DNA of 8,792 bases from Clostridiales bacterium. Its GTDB lineage: Bacteria; Bacillota; Clostridia; WRLR01. The stretch lies in the NCBI GenBank assembly GCA_031287655.1, contig JAITSR010000338.1:1-8792 (forward strand), written 5' to 3'. Positions 1 to 6,818 of this stretch are shown here, one piece after another. The translations under genes and the position numbers were made by a program. Position 1 is the stretch's first letter. The number at the start of each line of letters is the position of its first letter. The notes under the pieces are model-generated. The model saw only the letters and a list, made by a program, of their open reading frames with translations. It did no database searches and was not told the DNA's origin.

Positions 1-1512
1 CTCTCCGAGGCGGTGAAGGCGGGTGTGCGCAGCGCGGGCGGCACACCGATTTTGATGCCCGCGATCGGCGTCTGCGACGGGATCGCGATGGGCCACGCGG
101 GAATGAGGTTCTCCCTGCCTTCGCGCGAGCTGATCTGCGACTCGGTCGAGACGCTCGCCGCGTCCCACTGCCTTGACGGCCTCGTACTCGTGCCGAACTG
201 CGACAAGGTCGTACCCGGCATGTTGATGGCCGCGGCGCGTCTCAACATCCCATCGATCGTGGTCAGCGGCGGCCCTATGCTCGCGGGGCGGCACGCGGGC
301 GAGGAAATCAGCCTTTCCCAAATTTTTGAGGCGGTCGGCGCGCGGAAGGCCGGTTTGATCTCCGACGCGGAGCTCGCCGAATACGAGCGCGACTGCTGCC
401 CCGGCTGCGGCTCCTGCGCCGGAATGTACACCGCGAACAGCATGAACTGCCTCTGCGAGGCGATCGGGATGGCGCTGCCCGGCAACGGCACGATCCCCGC
501 GGTCTCCGCAAAACGCACGCATCTTGCGAAACGGGCGGGGACAAAGATCATGGAGCTTTTAGAGCTGGGTATCCGCCCGCGCGATATTCTGACGCCGCAG
601 GCATTCACAAACGCGCTCACGGTCGACATGGCGCTCGGGTGCAGCACGAACAGCGTCCTGCATCTGCTCGCGATCGCAAACGAGGCGGGCGTCCCGATGG
701 ATTTGGCGTCGATCAACGCGATCAGCGCGCGGACGCCAAACCTTTGCCACCTCGCCCCCGCCGGACGGGCACACCATGTTCAGGACCTCGACGCGGCGGG
801 CGGCGTACCCGCGGTGATGGCCGAGCTTTGCAAAAAGGGACTTTTGGACACCGGCCTTTTGACCGTAACCGCAAAGACCGTCGCCGAAAACCTCACGGGC
901 GTCGAAAACCGGGACCCGGAGGTCGTCCGCCCGATCGGCGCGCCCTACAGCGAGACCGGCGGGATCGCGGCGCTCTGGGGCAATATCGCGCGGGAGGGCT
1001 GCGTCGTAAAGCGCTCCGCTGTCGCCCCGGAAATGCTCGTACACAAGGGGCCCGCGCGGGTTTTTGACGGGGAGGAGGCCGCGATCGCCGCGATTTACGA
1101 GGGCCGCATAAAAGCCGGCGACGTCGTCGTGATCCGCCGTGAGGGGCCTAAGGGCGGCCCGGGGATGCGCGAGATGCTGAACCCGACCTCCGCGCTCGCG
1201 GGCATGAAGCTGGACAGCAAGGTCGCGCTGATCACGGACGGCCGCTTTTCGGGCGCGTCGCGCGGCGCGTCGATCGGGCATGTGTCGCCCGAGGCGGCGG
1301 CGGGCGGCGAGATCGCGCTCCTGCGCGAGGGCGACCTGATCGAGATCGACATTCCCGCCGGGAAGATCGACGCGCGCGTCACGGAAGGCGAGTTTGCCGC
1401 CCGCCGCGAGGCGCTCGCGCAGGAACCGCCCGCGCGGGAAGCCATCGGCGGCTGGCTCGGACGCTACGCGCGTCTCGTCAGCTCCGCGAGCCGCGGCGCG
1501 GTGTTGGAATAG
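1..1512 (+). CDS. ilvD: Dihydroxy-acid dehydratase (partial, 5' end outside window)
   Basis: Cytoplasmic iron-sulfur enzyme that dehydrates 2,3-dihydroxy-isovalerate and 2,3-dihydroxy-3-methylvalerate to the 2-keto acids that precede valine, leucine and isoleucine. The frame is open from base 1 (LSEAVKAGVRSAGG...), so the gene starts upstream; 503 codons are visible and roughly 50 N-terminal residues of a usual ~555 are missing. Visible family motifs, numbered from the first codon here, are GVCDGIAMGH (about 23-32), SLPSRE, PNCDK (65-69, a cluster cysteine with metal-binding Asp and Lys), VSGGPM, CCPGCGSCAGMYTANSMN (132-149, the second cysteine motif) and DGRFSGASRG (413-422, with the conserved active-site serine region). 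The C-terminus YARLVSSASRGAVLE is the normal family ending, so the 3' end is intact. The related 6-phosphogluconate dehydratase (Edd) is less likely because the IlvD-type GVCDGIAMGH and CCPGCGSC segments fit throughout. No terminator follows; the gene runs convergently into the MscS gene. Confidence 0.96.
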   Translation, partial: LSEAVKAGVRSAGGTPILMPAIGVCDGIAMGHAGMRFSLPSRELICDSVETLAASHCLDGLVLVPNCDKVVPGMLMAAARLNIPSIVVSGGPMLAGRHAGEEISLSQIFEAVGARKAGLISDAELAEYERDCCPGCGSCAGMYTANSMNCLCEAIGMALPGNGTIPAVSAKRTHLAKRAGTKIMELLELGIRPRDILTPQAFTNALTVDMALGCSTNSVLHLLAIANEAGVPMDLASINAISARTPNLCHLAPAGRAHHVQDLDAAGGVPAVMAELCKKGLLDTGLLTVTAKTVAENLTGVENRDPEVVRPIGAPYSETGGIAALWGNIAREGCVVKRSAVAPEMLVHKGPARVFDGEEAAIAAIYEGRIKAGDVVVIRREGPKGGPGMREMLNPTSALAGMKLDSKVALITDGRFSGASRGASIGHVSPEAAAGGEIALLREGDLIEIDIPAGKIDARVTEGEFAARREALAQEPPAREAIGGWLGRYARLVSSASRGAVLE

Positions 1513-2074
1513 TAAAATTTGTAACGATCCGGATTTCGGAGTTCGGAATGATGTGGAGTTCCCCGTTTTCGCCCCGGATTTTCGTCGTGCGCAGGTTAAA
1601 GTCCTCGACCGTGCCGGTCAGGTTCGCGACCCTGATCGTGTCGCCGACCGCGTACTGATCCTCAAACCAGACAAACGCGCCGGTCAGAATGTCCTTTACA
1701 AGGCTCTGCGCCCCAATGCCGACCGCGAGGCCGCCGATCCCCGCGAGCGTCAGCACGGATGCGAGATTCACATGGAACGTCTGCAAAATAAAGAACGCGG
1801 TGACGACCAGAACCGTGTATTTATACAGCCCGAGGACGATCGTCCGCGCCGTGTCGATTTTCCTCACGTTGACCGGCGGCGGAGCGGCGGCGTTCGCCGC
1901 CCCGGCCTTCGGGCGCTTTGCGCGCTCAAAGGCCCGCCGGATCATGCGCTTGCCGATTTTTTGAGCCAGCAGGCTCGCGGCGACAATCACGGCGCAGGCG
2001 ACGAGCTGCGGGATCAGCGTGCTCCGCAGCTCGTCCGTATAAAACTTCCCAAAGATCGCTTCAATCCGTTCCAT
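1478..2074 (-). CDS. MscS-family mechanosensitive channel, C-terminally truncated
   Basis: Small-conductance mechanosensitive channel of the inner membrane, a family that opens under membrane tension to release solutes. The 198 residues show a first hydrophobic helix (about 22-40), an Ala/Pro-rich basic linker (50-71), a second helix (about 79-99) and the pore-lining TM3 (about 104-132), with the Gly/Ala-rich packing segment AGIGGLAVGIGAQSLVKD. The beta domain follows (FVWFEDQYAVGDTIRV, TGTVEDFNLRTTKIR, IIPNSEIRIVTNFT). Homology then stops: the last ten residues (IPTPRRGSRS) are encoded opposite the final codons of ilvD. Family members such as E. coli MscS (about 286 residues) continue for roughly 90-100 residues as an alpha/beta cytoplasmic domain, which is absent. 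The start is supported by GGAGAGG six bases upstream of ATG. The gene lies 58 bases after mazG and may share its transcript. It could be a working short variant or a decaying gene; I cannot decide from sequence alone. Confidence 0.85.
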   Translation of the reverse strand: MERIEAIFGKFYTDELRSTLIPQLVACAVIVAASLLAQKIGKRMIRRAFERAKRPKAGAANAAAPPPVNVRKIDTARTIVLGLYKYTVLVVTAFFILQTFHVNLASVLTLAGIGGLAVGIGAQSLVKDILTGAFVWFEDQYAVGDTIRVANLTGTVEDFNLRTTKIRGENGELHIIPNSEIRIVTNFTIPTPRRGSRS

Positions 2075-2075
2075 A

Positions 2076-2087
2076 CTCCCCCTCTCC
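2076..2087 (-). promoter_or_regulatory. Ribosome binding site of the MscS-family gene
   Basis: On the minus strand a purine run, GGAGAGGGGGAG, sits directly before the ATG at 2074. Its GGAGAGG part has the normal six-base spacing, which fixes the start. The inverted repeat in this gap ends four bases upstream of it. Confidence 0.7.
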
Positions 2088-2090
2088 GTC

Positions 2091-2125
2091 TTAACCGCGC
2101 CGACACCAGCCGCCGGCGCGGTTAA
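2091..2125. repeat. Perfect 12-bp inverted repeat between mazG and the MscS gene
   Basis: The arms TTAACCGCGCCG (2091-2102) and CGGCGCGGTTAA (2114-2125) are exact reverse complements separated by 11 bases. RNA from either strand would form a strong GC-rich stem. Neither side has a T-tract: the minus strand continues GACGGAG and the plus strand GGCAATATT, so this is not a standard intrinsic terminator. It lies eight bases past the mazG stop codon and just before the MscS ribosome binding site. It could be a processing or attenuating hairpin in a mazG-mscS transcript, or a protein-binding palindrome. Confidence 0.75.
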
Positions 2126-2132
2126 GGCAATA

Positions 2133-2990
2133 TTACTCCGCGCGTTTTACGTTCTTCCAATACGCGTCCATCTCCGTCAGCGACATCCCATCGAGCGCGC
2201 GCCCGTCCTTTTCGGCCAAACGCTCCATCGCCTCAAAACGGCGGATAAACTTCTCCGTCGCGGCCGTCAGCGCGAGCTCCGGGTGTACCTTCGCAAAGCG
2301 CGAAAGGTTGACGACGGCAAACAGCAAGTCGCCGATTTCGTCCTGTACGGCGTCCGCGCGACCCGCCGCGAGCGCTTCGCGCACCTCGTCCAGCTCCTCG
2401 GCCGCCTTCCCGAGCACAGGCCCGATGTCGTCCCAGTCAAAGCCCGCGTCCCGCGCCTTCTGCTGAACCTTATATGCGCGCATCAGCGCCGGGAGGTTGT
2501 GCGGCACCCTTTTTAAAACCGAACTCCGGTCCGTCAGGTCCTTTTCCTCGCGTTTGATCTGCTCCCAATTTGTGAGTACGGCCTCGGAGGTCTCGGCTAC
2601 GACCGAACCGAATATATGCGGATGCCGCGTGACCATCTTTTTGCACACGCCTGATATGACGTCCCCGATGTCAAAAGCCGCGATATTCGCGTGAAAGACG
2701 ACTTGCAGCAGCACGTCGCCCAGTTCTTCGCAGAGCAGGGTCTCGTCCTTCTCGTCAATCGCCTCGAGCACCTCGTAGGCCTCCTCAATCAGGTAGCGCT
2801 TCAGACTTACATGGTCCTGCTCGCGATCCCAAGGGCAGCCGCCGGGCGCGCGAAGCGTCTCCATGACCGCCACGAGATCGTCGAACGAAAACCGCTCCTG
2901 CGCGGAAAGCCGCGCCACGAGCGCGCCCCTGTCGCTGTCTCTTTCCCCGTCTCCGGCGCCGCATCGGACCTCTGATTTTTCTTTGTCCAT
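2133..2990 (-). CDS. mazG: Nucleoside triphosphate pyrophosphohydrolase MazG
   Basis: Cytoplasmic all-alpha NTP pyrophosphohydrolase that cleaves NTPs or dNTPs to the monophosphate and PPi, helping clear aberrant nucleotides and, in some bacteria, tuning (p)ppGpp-linked stress responses. The 285 residues contain two MazG domains. The first has APGGCPWDREQDH (48-60), the metal-binding EEAYE (69-73) and EELGD (88-92), followed by RHPHIFG (122-128). The second has EELDE (198-202) and DEIGDLLFAVVNLSRF (217-232). Length fits E. coli-type MazG (about 263) plus some 35 poorly conserved, charged N-terminal residues. I chose ATG at 2990: GGGAGG lies upstream, with a longish spacing of about 14 bases. 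An in-frame ATG at 3044 is rejected because it falls inside the loop of the terminator of the upstream gene. No separate promoter was recognised, so expression may rely on read-through or on a weak promoter in the short gap. Confidence 0.94.
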   Translation of the reverse strand: MDKEKSEVRCGAGDGERDSDRGALVARLSAQERFSFDDLVAVMETLRAPGGCPWDREQDHVSLKRYLIEEAYEVLEAIDEKDETLLCEELGDVLLQVVFHANIAAFDIGDVISGVCKKMVTRHPHIFGSVVAETSEAVLTNWEQIKREEKDLTDRSSVLKRVPHNLPALMRAYKVQQKARDAGFDWDDIGPVLGKAAEELDEVREALAAGRADAVQDEIGDLLFAVVNLSRFAKVHPELALTAATEKFIRRFEAMERLAEKDGRALDGMSLTEMDAYWKNVKRAE

Positions 2991-3014
2991 ACGATTCTGT
3001 GTAACCTCCCGTCC

Positions 3015-3062
3015 GAAAAGAAGGGCCGCGGCAAAAGCCAACATAGGCTTTGGTCACGGCCC
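3015..3062 (-). terminator. Intrinsic terminator downstream of nifJ
   Basis: Transcribed on the minus strand, the outer stem pairs GGGCCG (3062-3057) with CGGCCC (3028-3023) and the inner stem pairs AAAGCC (3051-3046) with GGCTTT (3039-3034), around a six-base loop with a small internal bulge. TTCTTTTC follows at once (3022-3015). This is a textbook rho-independent terminator placed 54 bases after the nifJ stop codon and just before mazG, so nifJ and mazG are mostly separate transcription units. Confidence 0.85.
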
Positions 3063-3115
3063 GCAATTCAGTCTGTCTTTCTACTCCCAGCTTCCGACCG
3101 CCGATTTCTGACGCG

Positions 3116-6100
3116 TCAGTTGCCGGCCATACGCTTGTACGAATCCAACCTGTCCTGCGCCGCGGCCTCCGCGTTCACAAAGAGCTCTTTTGCGCGCTCC
3201 GGGAACGACCGGGTCAGCGACGAGTAACGCACCTCGCCCATCAGGAAGTCGCGGTACGGCGCGGTCGGGTCCTTGGAGTCGAGCGTGAACGGGTTCTTGC
3301 CCTCCGCCTTGAGCCGCGGGTTGAAGCGGTACAGATGCCAATACCCCGCATCGACCGCGAGCTTTTCTTCCTTCTGCGTGCAGCCCATGCCGATGCGGAT
3401 GCCGTGGTTGATACAGGGCGCGTAGGCGATCACGATCGACGGTCCCGGATAGCTCTCTGCCTCGACGATCGCGCGAATCGCCTGATTCTGGTTCGCGCCC
3501 ATCGCGATCTGCGCAACGTACACATAGCCGTAGTTCGTCATCATCAGGCCGAGGTCCTTCTTCTTTGTCGCCTTGCCGGACGCCGCAAACTGCGCGACGG
3601 CTCCGATCGGCGTCGCCTTTGAGCTCTGGCCGCCCGTGTTGGAATAGATTTCCGTGTCGAACACGAGCACGTTCACATCCTCGCCGCAGGCGAGCACATG
3701 GTCGAGCCCGCCGTAACCGATGTCATACGCCCACCCGTCGCCGCCGAACACCCACTGCGAACGCTTTACAAGAAAATCCTTCTTTTCGAGAATCTCCGAT
3801 ATGAGCGTCTGCGCCTGCGCGCTCCCGCCCTTGTACGCCGCGAGCGCCGTCGTAAACGCCGCCGAGGCCGACTTTGTCTTTTTGCCGTCCAAAAACGCGT
3901 CGAGCCATGCCTGCGCCGCGTCCTTTAACGCCCCGTCGACGCCCGCGCCGAGCAGCTCGGTCGTGAGCAAATAGAGCTTGTCGCGAATCTGCCGGACGCC
4001 GAGAAACATACCGTAGCCATACTCCGCGTTGTCCTCAAACAGCGAGTTCGCCCACGCCGGGCCCTTGCCCTCGTGGTTCGTCGTGTACGGCTGCGCCGGG
4101 GCGCTGCCGCCCCAGATCGACGAGCAGCCCGTCGCGTTCGCGATCATCATGCGGTCGCCAAAGAGCTGTGTGACGAGCTTTGCGTAAGGCGTCTCGCCGC
4201 AGCCCGCGCACGCGCCCGAGAATTCGAGCAGCGGCGTCTCAAACTGGCTGCCCTTCACGGTCTCGGCGTTCATCAGGTTCTCTTTGACCGAGAGCGTCTG
4301 CGCGTAGTCCCAGTTGTCGATCTCGACCTGCTGCTCCGCCGCGGGCTTCATCACGAGCGCCTTTGTTTTCGCGGGGCAGACCTCGGCGCAGTTGCCGCAG
4401 CCCGTACAGTCGAGCAGCGAGACCTGCATCCGGAAAGCCAACGCCTCAAAGCCCTTGCCGATCGCCTTCTTTGACTCAAACGTCGCGGGCGCGGCGGCCT
4501 GCTCCTTTTCATTGAGCAGGAACGGGCGGATTACCGCGTGCGGACACACATAGGAGCACTGGTTGCACTGGATGCAGTGCTCCGCCTGCCACTGCGGCAC
4601 GTCGACCGCAATCCCGCGCTTTTCATATTTTGTCGTACCCTGCGGGAACGTCCCGTCCTCCCTGCCGACAAAAGAGCTGACCGGCAGCTTGTGGCCGAGC
4701 TGGGCGTTCATCGGCTCCATAATATCCTTGATAAACGCCGGGACCTTGCTGTCCGGCAGCACAGCGTCCCGCACATCCGCCCACGCCGCCGGGACCGTGA
4801 TTTGCTTCACTTCGGAGATGCCGCGCTCCACGGCCTTGTAGTTCATTTCGACGACCGCGTCGCCCTTGCTGCCGTAGGACTTTTTGGCCGCGTCCTTCAT
4901 GTATTTGACGGCGTCGTCGATCGGGATGATGTTCGCGAGCTTAAAGAACGCCGCCTGCATGATTACGTTGATCCGCGAGCCGAGCCCCAGCTCCTTGCCG
5001 ATCGAGATGCCGTCGATTGTGTAAAAATTGATCTTGTGCCGCGCGATGAACTGCTTGACCTTCGCCGGGAGCTTTTGCTCGAGTTCCTGCTCGGTCCACG
5101 CCGTGTTCAAAAGGAACGCGCCGCCGTCCTTCAAATCCTCAACGATGTCATACTTGTCGACATAGCTCTGGTTGTGGCACGCGACGAAGTCGGCCTTGTT
5201 GACAAAATAGGTCGACTTGATCGGCTGGTGGCCAAAGCGCAGATGGGAGACGGTGATGCCGCCGGACTTTTTTGAGTCGTAAGAGAAATACGCCTGCACG
5301 CTCATGTCCGTGTGGTCGCCGATGATCTTGATCGAGTTCTTGTTCGCGCCGACCGTGCCGTCGGAGCCCAGACCCCAGAACTTGCAGCTCGTCGTACCCG
5401 TCGGCGCGGAGTCGAATTCCTCGTTTAAGGGCAGCGAGAGGTTTGTGACGTCGTCGACGATGCCGAGCGTGAAATGGTTCTTCGGGGACGCGGCCTTCAG
5501 GTTTTCATACACCGCGAGGATCTGGCCGGGGGTCGTATCCTTTGAACCCAAACCATAGCGGCCAGCGACGACCACAGGGCGCTCGCCGCGCTCAAAGAGC
5601 GCGTTCACGACGTCCTGATAGAGCGGCTCGCCGAGCGCGCCCGGCTCTTTTGTGCGGTCGAGCACCGCGAGCTTCTTCGCGGTCTTTGGGATCGCGTCAA
5701 ACAACGCTTCAACGGAGAACGGACGGTAGAGGCGGACCTTGACGAGGCCGAGCTTTTCGCCCTGCTTTGCGAGGTGGTCGATCGTCTCCTCGATCGTGTC
5801 GCAAACGGAACCCATCGCGATGATCACACGCTCGGCATCCGGCGCGCCGTAGTAGTCAAACAGCTTGTAGGGGCGGCCCGTAATCTTCGCGAGCTCGTCC
5901 ATATAGCCCTGAACAATGCCGGGAACCGCGTCGTAAAATTTGTTCGACGCCTCTTTTGCCTGAAAGAAGATGTCCGGGTTCTGCGCGGTGCCGCGGAGCA
6001 CCGGGTGCTCCGGATTCAGCGCGCCGTCGCGGAAGGCTTTGAGCGCGGCTTTGTCGAGCAGCTTCGCATAGTCCTCGTAGTCGACGAGCTCGACCTTCTG

Positions 6101-6640
6101 GATCTCATGCGACGTGCGAAAGCCGTCAAAGAAGTGCAGGAACGGCACGCGGCCCTTGATCGCGGAAAGGTGCGCGATCGCGCCCAAGTCGATGATCTCC
6201 TGCACGTTTGTGGAGGCGAGGAACGCAAAACCCGTCTGGCGGCAGGCCATGACGTCCGAGTGGTCGCCGAAAATCGAGAGCGCGTGTCCGGCCAGCGCGC
6301 GGGCGCTCACATGCAGCACGCCCGGCAGGAGTTCCCCGGCGAGCTTGTACATGTTCGGGATCATCAGCAAAAGCCCCTGCGACGCGGTGTAGGTCGTCGT
6401 CAGCGCGCCCGCGGCCAGAGAGCCGTGAACCGCGCCCGCCGCGCCGCCCTCGGACTGCATTTCCGTCACCGTGACCTGCTGCCCAAAGATATTCTTCTTG
6501 CCCTTCGCGGACCACTCGTCAATGTGCTCCGCCATCGGTGAGGATGGCGTGATCGGAAAGATCCCGGCCACCTCCGTGAACGCATACGAAGCGTAAGCGG
6601 CAGCCTCGTTGCCGTCCATTGTCTGCTTTGTCTTTGCCAT
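3116..6640 (-). CDS. nifJ: Pyruvate:ferredoxin (flavodoxin) oxidoreductase, single-chain
   Basis: Cytoplasmic TPP- and iron-sulfur-dependent enzyme converting pyruvate and CoA to acetyl-CoA and CO2 while reducing ferredoxin or flavodoxin; central to anaerobic fermentation. The 1174 residues match the usual length of about 1170-1180 and all domains are present in order. The N-terminal pyruvate-binding domain has ITPSSPMAE (T31), MQSEGG (E64) and HVSARA (R114). The second TPP-type domain follows, then the gamma domain (about 415-625). The 2x[4Fe-4S] ferredoxin domain has CIQCNQCSYVCP (C689, C692, C695, C699) and CTGCGNCAEVCP (C745, C748, C751, C755). The TPP and proximal-cluster domain has CAGCGE (C811, C814), C839, GDGWAYDIGYGG (967-978), EIYSNTGGQ (997-1005) and C1076. 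Every cluster cysteine is conserved. The C-terminal oxygen-protection extension of Desulfovibrio africanus PFOR (about 60 residues) is absent. ATG at 6640 follows GGGAGGT. The gene has its own promoter and terminator, so it is probably monocistronic. A 2-ketoacid other than pyruvate is possible but less likely. Confidence 0.97.
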   Translation of the reverse strand: MAKTKQTMDGNEAAAYASYAFTEVAGIFPITPSSPMAEHIDEWSAKGKKNIFGQQVTVTEMQSEGGAAGAVHGSLAAGALTTTYTASQGLLLMIPNMYKLAGELLPGVLHVSARALAGHALSIFGDHSDVMACRQTGFAFLASTNVQEIIDLGAIAHLSAIKGRVPFLHFFDGFRTSHEIQKVELVDYEDYAKLLDKAALKAFRDGALNPEHPVLRGTAQNPDIFFQAKEASNKFYDAVPGIVQGYMDELAKITGRPYKLFDYYGAPDAERVIIAMGSVCDTIEETIDHLAKQGEKLGLVKVRLYRPFSVEALFDAIPKTAKKLAVLDRTKEPGALGEPLYQDVVNALFERGERPVVVAGRYGLGSKDTTPGQILAVYENLKAASPKNHFTLGIVDDVTNLSLPLNEEFDSAPTGTTSCKFWGLGSDGTVGANKNSIKIIGDHTDMSVQAYFSYDSKKSGGITVSHLRFGHQPIKSTYFVNKADFVACHNQSYVDKYDIVEDLKDGGAFLLNTAWTEQELEQKLPAKVKQFIARHKINFYTIDGISIGKELGLGSRINVIMQAAFFKLANIIPIDDAVKYMKDAAKKSYGSKGDAVVEMNYKAVERGISEVKQITVPAAWADVRDAVLPDSKVPAFIKDIMEPMNAQLGHKLPVSSFVGREDGTFPQGTTKYEKRGIAVDVPQWQAEHCIQCNQCSYVCPHAVIRPFLLNEKEQAAAPATFESKKAIGKGFEALAFRMQVSLLDCTGCGNCAEVCPAKTKALVMKPAAEQQVEIDNWDYAQTLSVKENLMNAETVKGSQFETPLLEFSGACAGCGETPYAKLVTQLFGDRMMIANATGCSSIWGGSAPAQPYTTNHEGKGPAWANSLFEDNAEYGYGMFLGVRQIRDKLYLLTTELLGAGVDGALKDAAQAWLDAFLDGKKTKSASAAFTTALAAYKGGSAQAQTLISEILEKKDFLVKRSQWVFGGDGWAYDIGYGGLDHVLACGEDVNVLVFDTEIYSNTGGQSSKATPIGAVAQFAASGKATKKKDLGLMMTNYGYVYVAQIAMGANQNQAIRAIVEAESYPGPSIVIAYAPCINHGIRIGMGCTQKEEKLAVDAGYWHLYRFNPRLKAEGKNPFTLDSKDPTAPYRDFLMGEVRYSSLTRSFPERAKELFVNAEAAAQDRLDSYKRMAGN

Positions 6641-6651
6641 TGGTTGATTTA

Positions 6652-6657
6652 CCTCCC
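6652..6657 (-). promoter_or_regulatory. Ribosome binding site of nifJ
   Basis: GGGAGG (continuing into T) on the minus strand lies 11 bases before the ATG at 6640, and no competing start codon lies between. It supports the chosen start. Confidence 0.75.
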
Positions 6658-6695
6658 ACTAGTGAATGGATGTGAGTGAATTGCCTAACAGATAA

Positions 6696-6725
6696 AGTAT
6701 ACCATTTTTCCGGCGTCGCTGACAA
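6696..6725 (-). promoter_or_regulatory. Sigma-A-type promoter of nifJ with extended -10
   Basis: On the minus strand a -35 box TTGTCA (6725-6720, one mismatch to TTGACA) is followed after 18 bases by TATACT (6701-6696, one mismatch to TATAAT). A TG one base before the -10 makes it an extended -10 element. Transcription should begin near 6689, giving a leader of about 50 bases before the nifJ ATG. The near-consensus boxes fit a highly expressed central metabolism gene. I saw no clear operator (no Rex-like TTGTTAA palindrome) overlapping it. Confidence 0.75.
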
Positions 6726-6749
6726 GCGTATCGCAAAATTGCGCAAGAC

Positions 6750-6775
6750 AAACGCGACGCAGGCGCGCTGCGTTT
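6750..6775 (-). other. Hairpin, possible weak terminator of the transporter operon
   Basis: The arms ACGCAG and CTGCGT (6757-6762 and 6768-6773) surround a five-base loop, and an alternative outer pairing AAACGC/GCGTTT (6750-6755 and 6770-6775) overlaps them. On the minus strand it is followed only by a broken T-rich stretch (TGTCTTG), so termination would be weak. It lies about 45-70 bases past the stop codon of the second permease and ends some 25 bases before the nifJ -35 box, the right place to separate the two units. Confidence 0.4.
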
Positions 6776-6783
6776 ATTCGGGC

Positions 6784-6802
6784 GACGTTGCGGAGCAACG
6801 TC
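6784..6802. repeat. Perfect 8-bp hairpin after the permease operon
   Basis: GACGTTGC (6784-6791) and GCAACGTC (6795-6802) are exact inverted copies around a three-base loop. It starts 16 bases beyond the stop codon of the second permease. No T-tract follows on either strand, so it is more likely an mRNA 3'-end stabilising stem or a pause site than a stand-alone terminator. Confidence 0.65.
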
Positions 6803-6818
6803 TGACCTGTTACGTATT

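Noticed and set aside
559..1281. 240-residue open frame antisense to ilvD
   Set aside because: An Arg/Ala-rich antisense shadow produced by high third-position GC; it has no family motif and lies fully within conserved ilvD.
1394..2125. 243-residue plus-strand frame after ilvD
   Set aside because: It overlaps the ilvD end in another frame and is antisense to the MscS-like gene; the Arg/Pro-rich product has no recognisable domain.
4538..6541. Long plus-strand open frames (4538-5275 and 5774-6541) opposite nifJ
   Set aside because: Arg/Leu/Val-rich products typical of the antisense of a GC-rich gene. The nifJ frame on the other strand is complete with every catalytic motif.
6681..6725. Redox-sensing Rex operator at the nifJ promoter
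   Set aside because: Clostridial oxidoreductase genes often carry a TTGTTAA-type palindrome; none matching it is present around the boxes.
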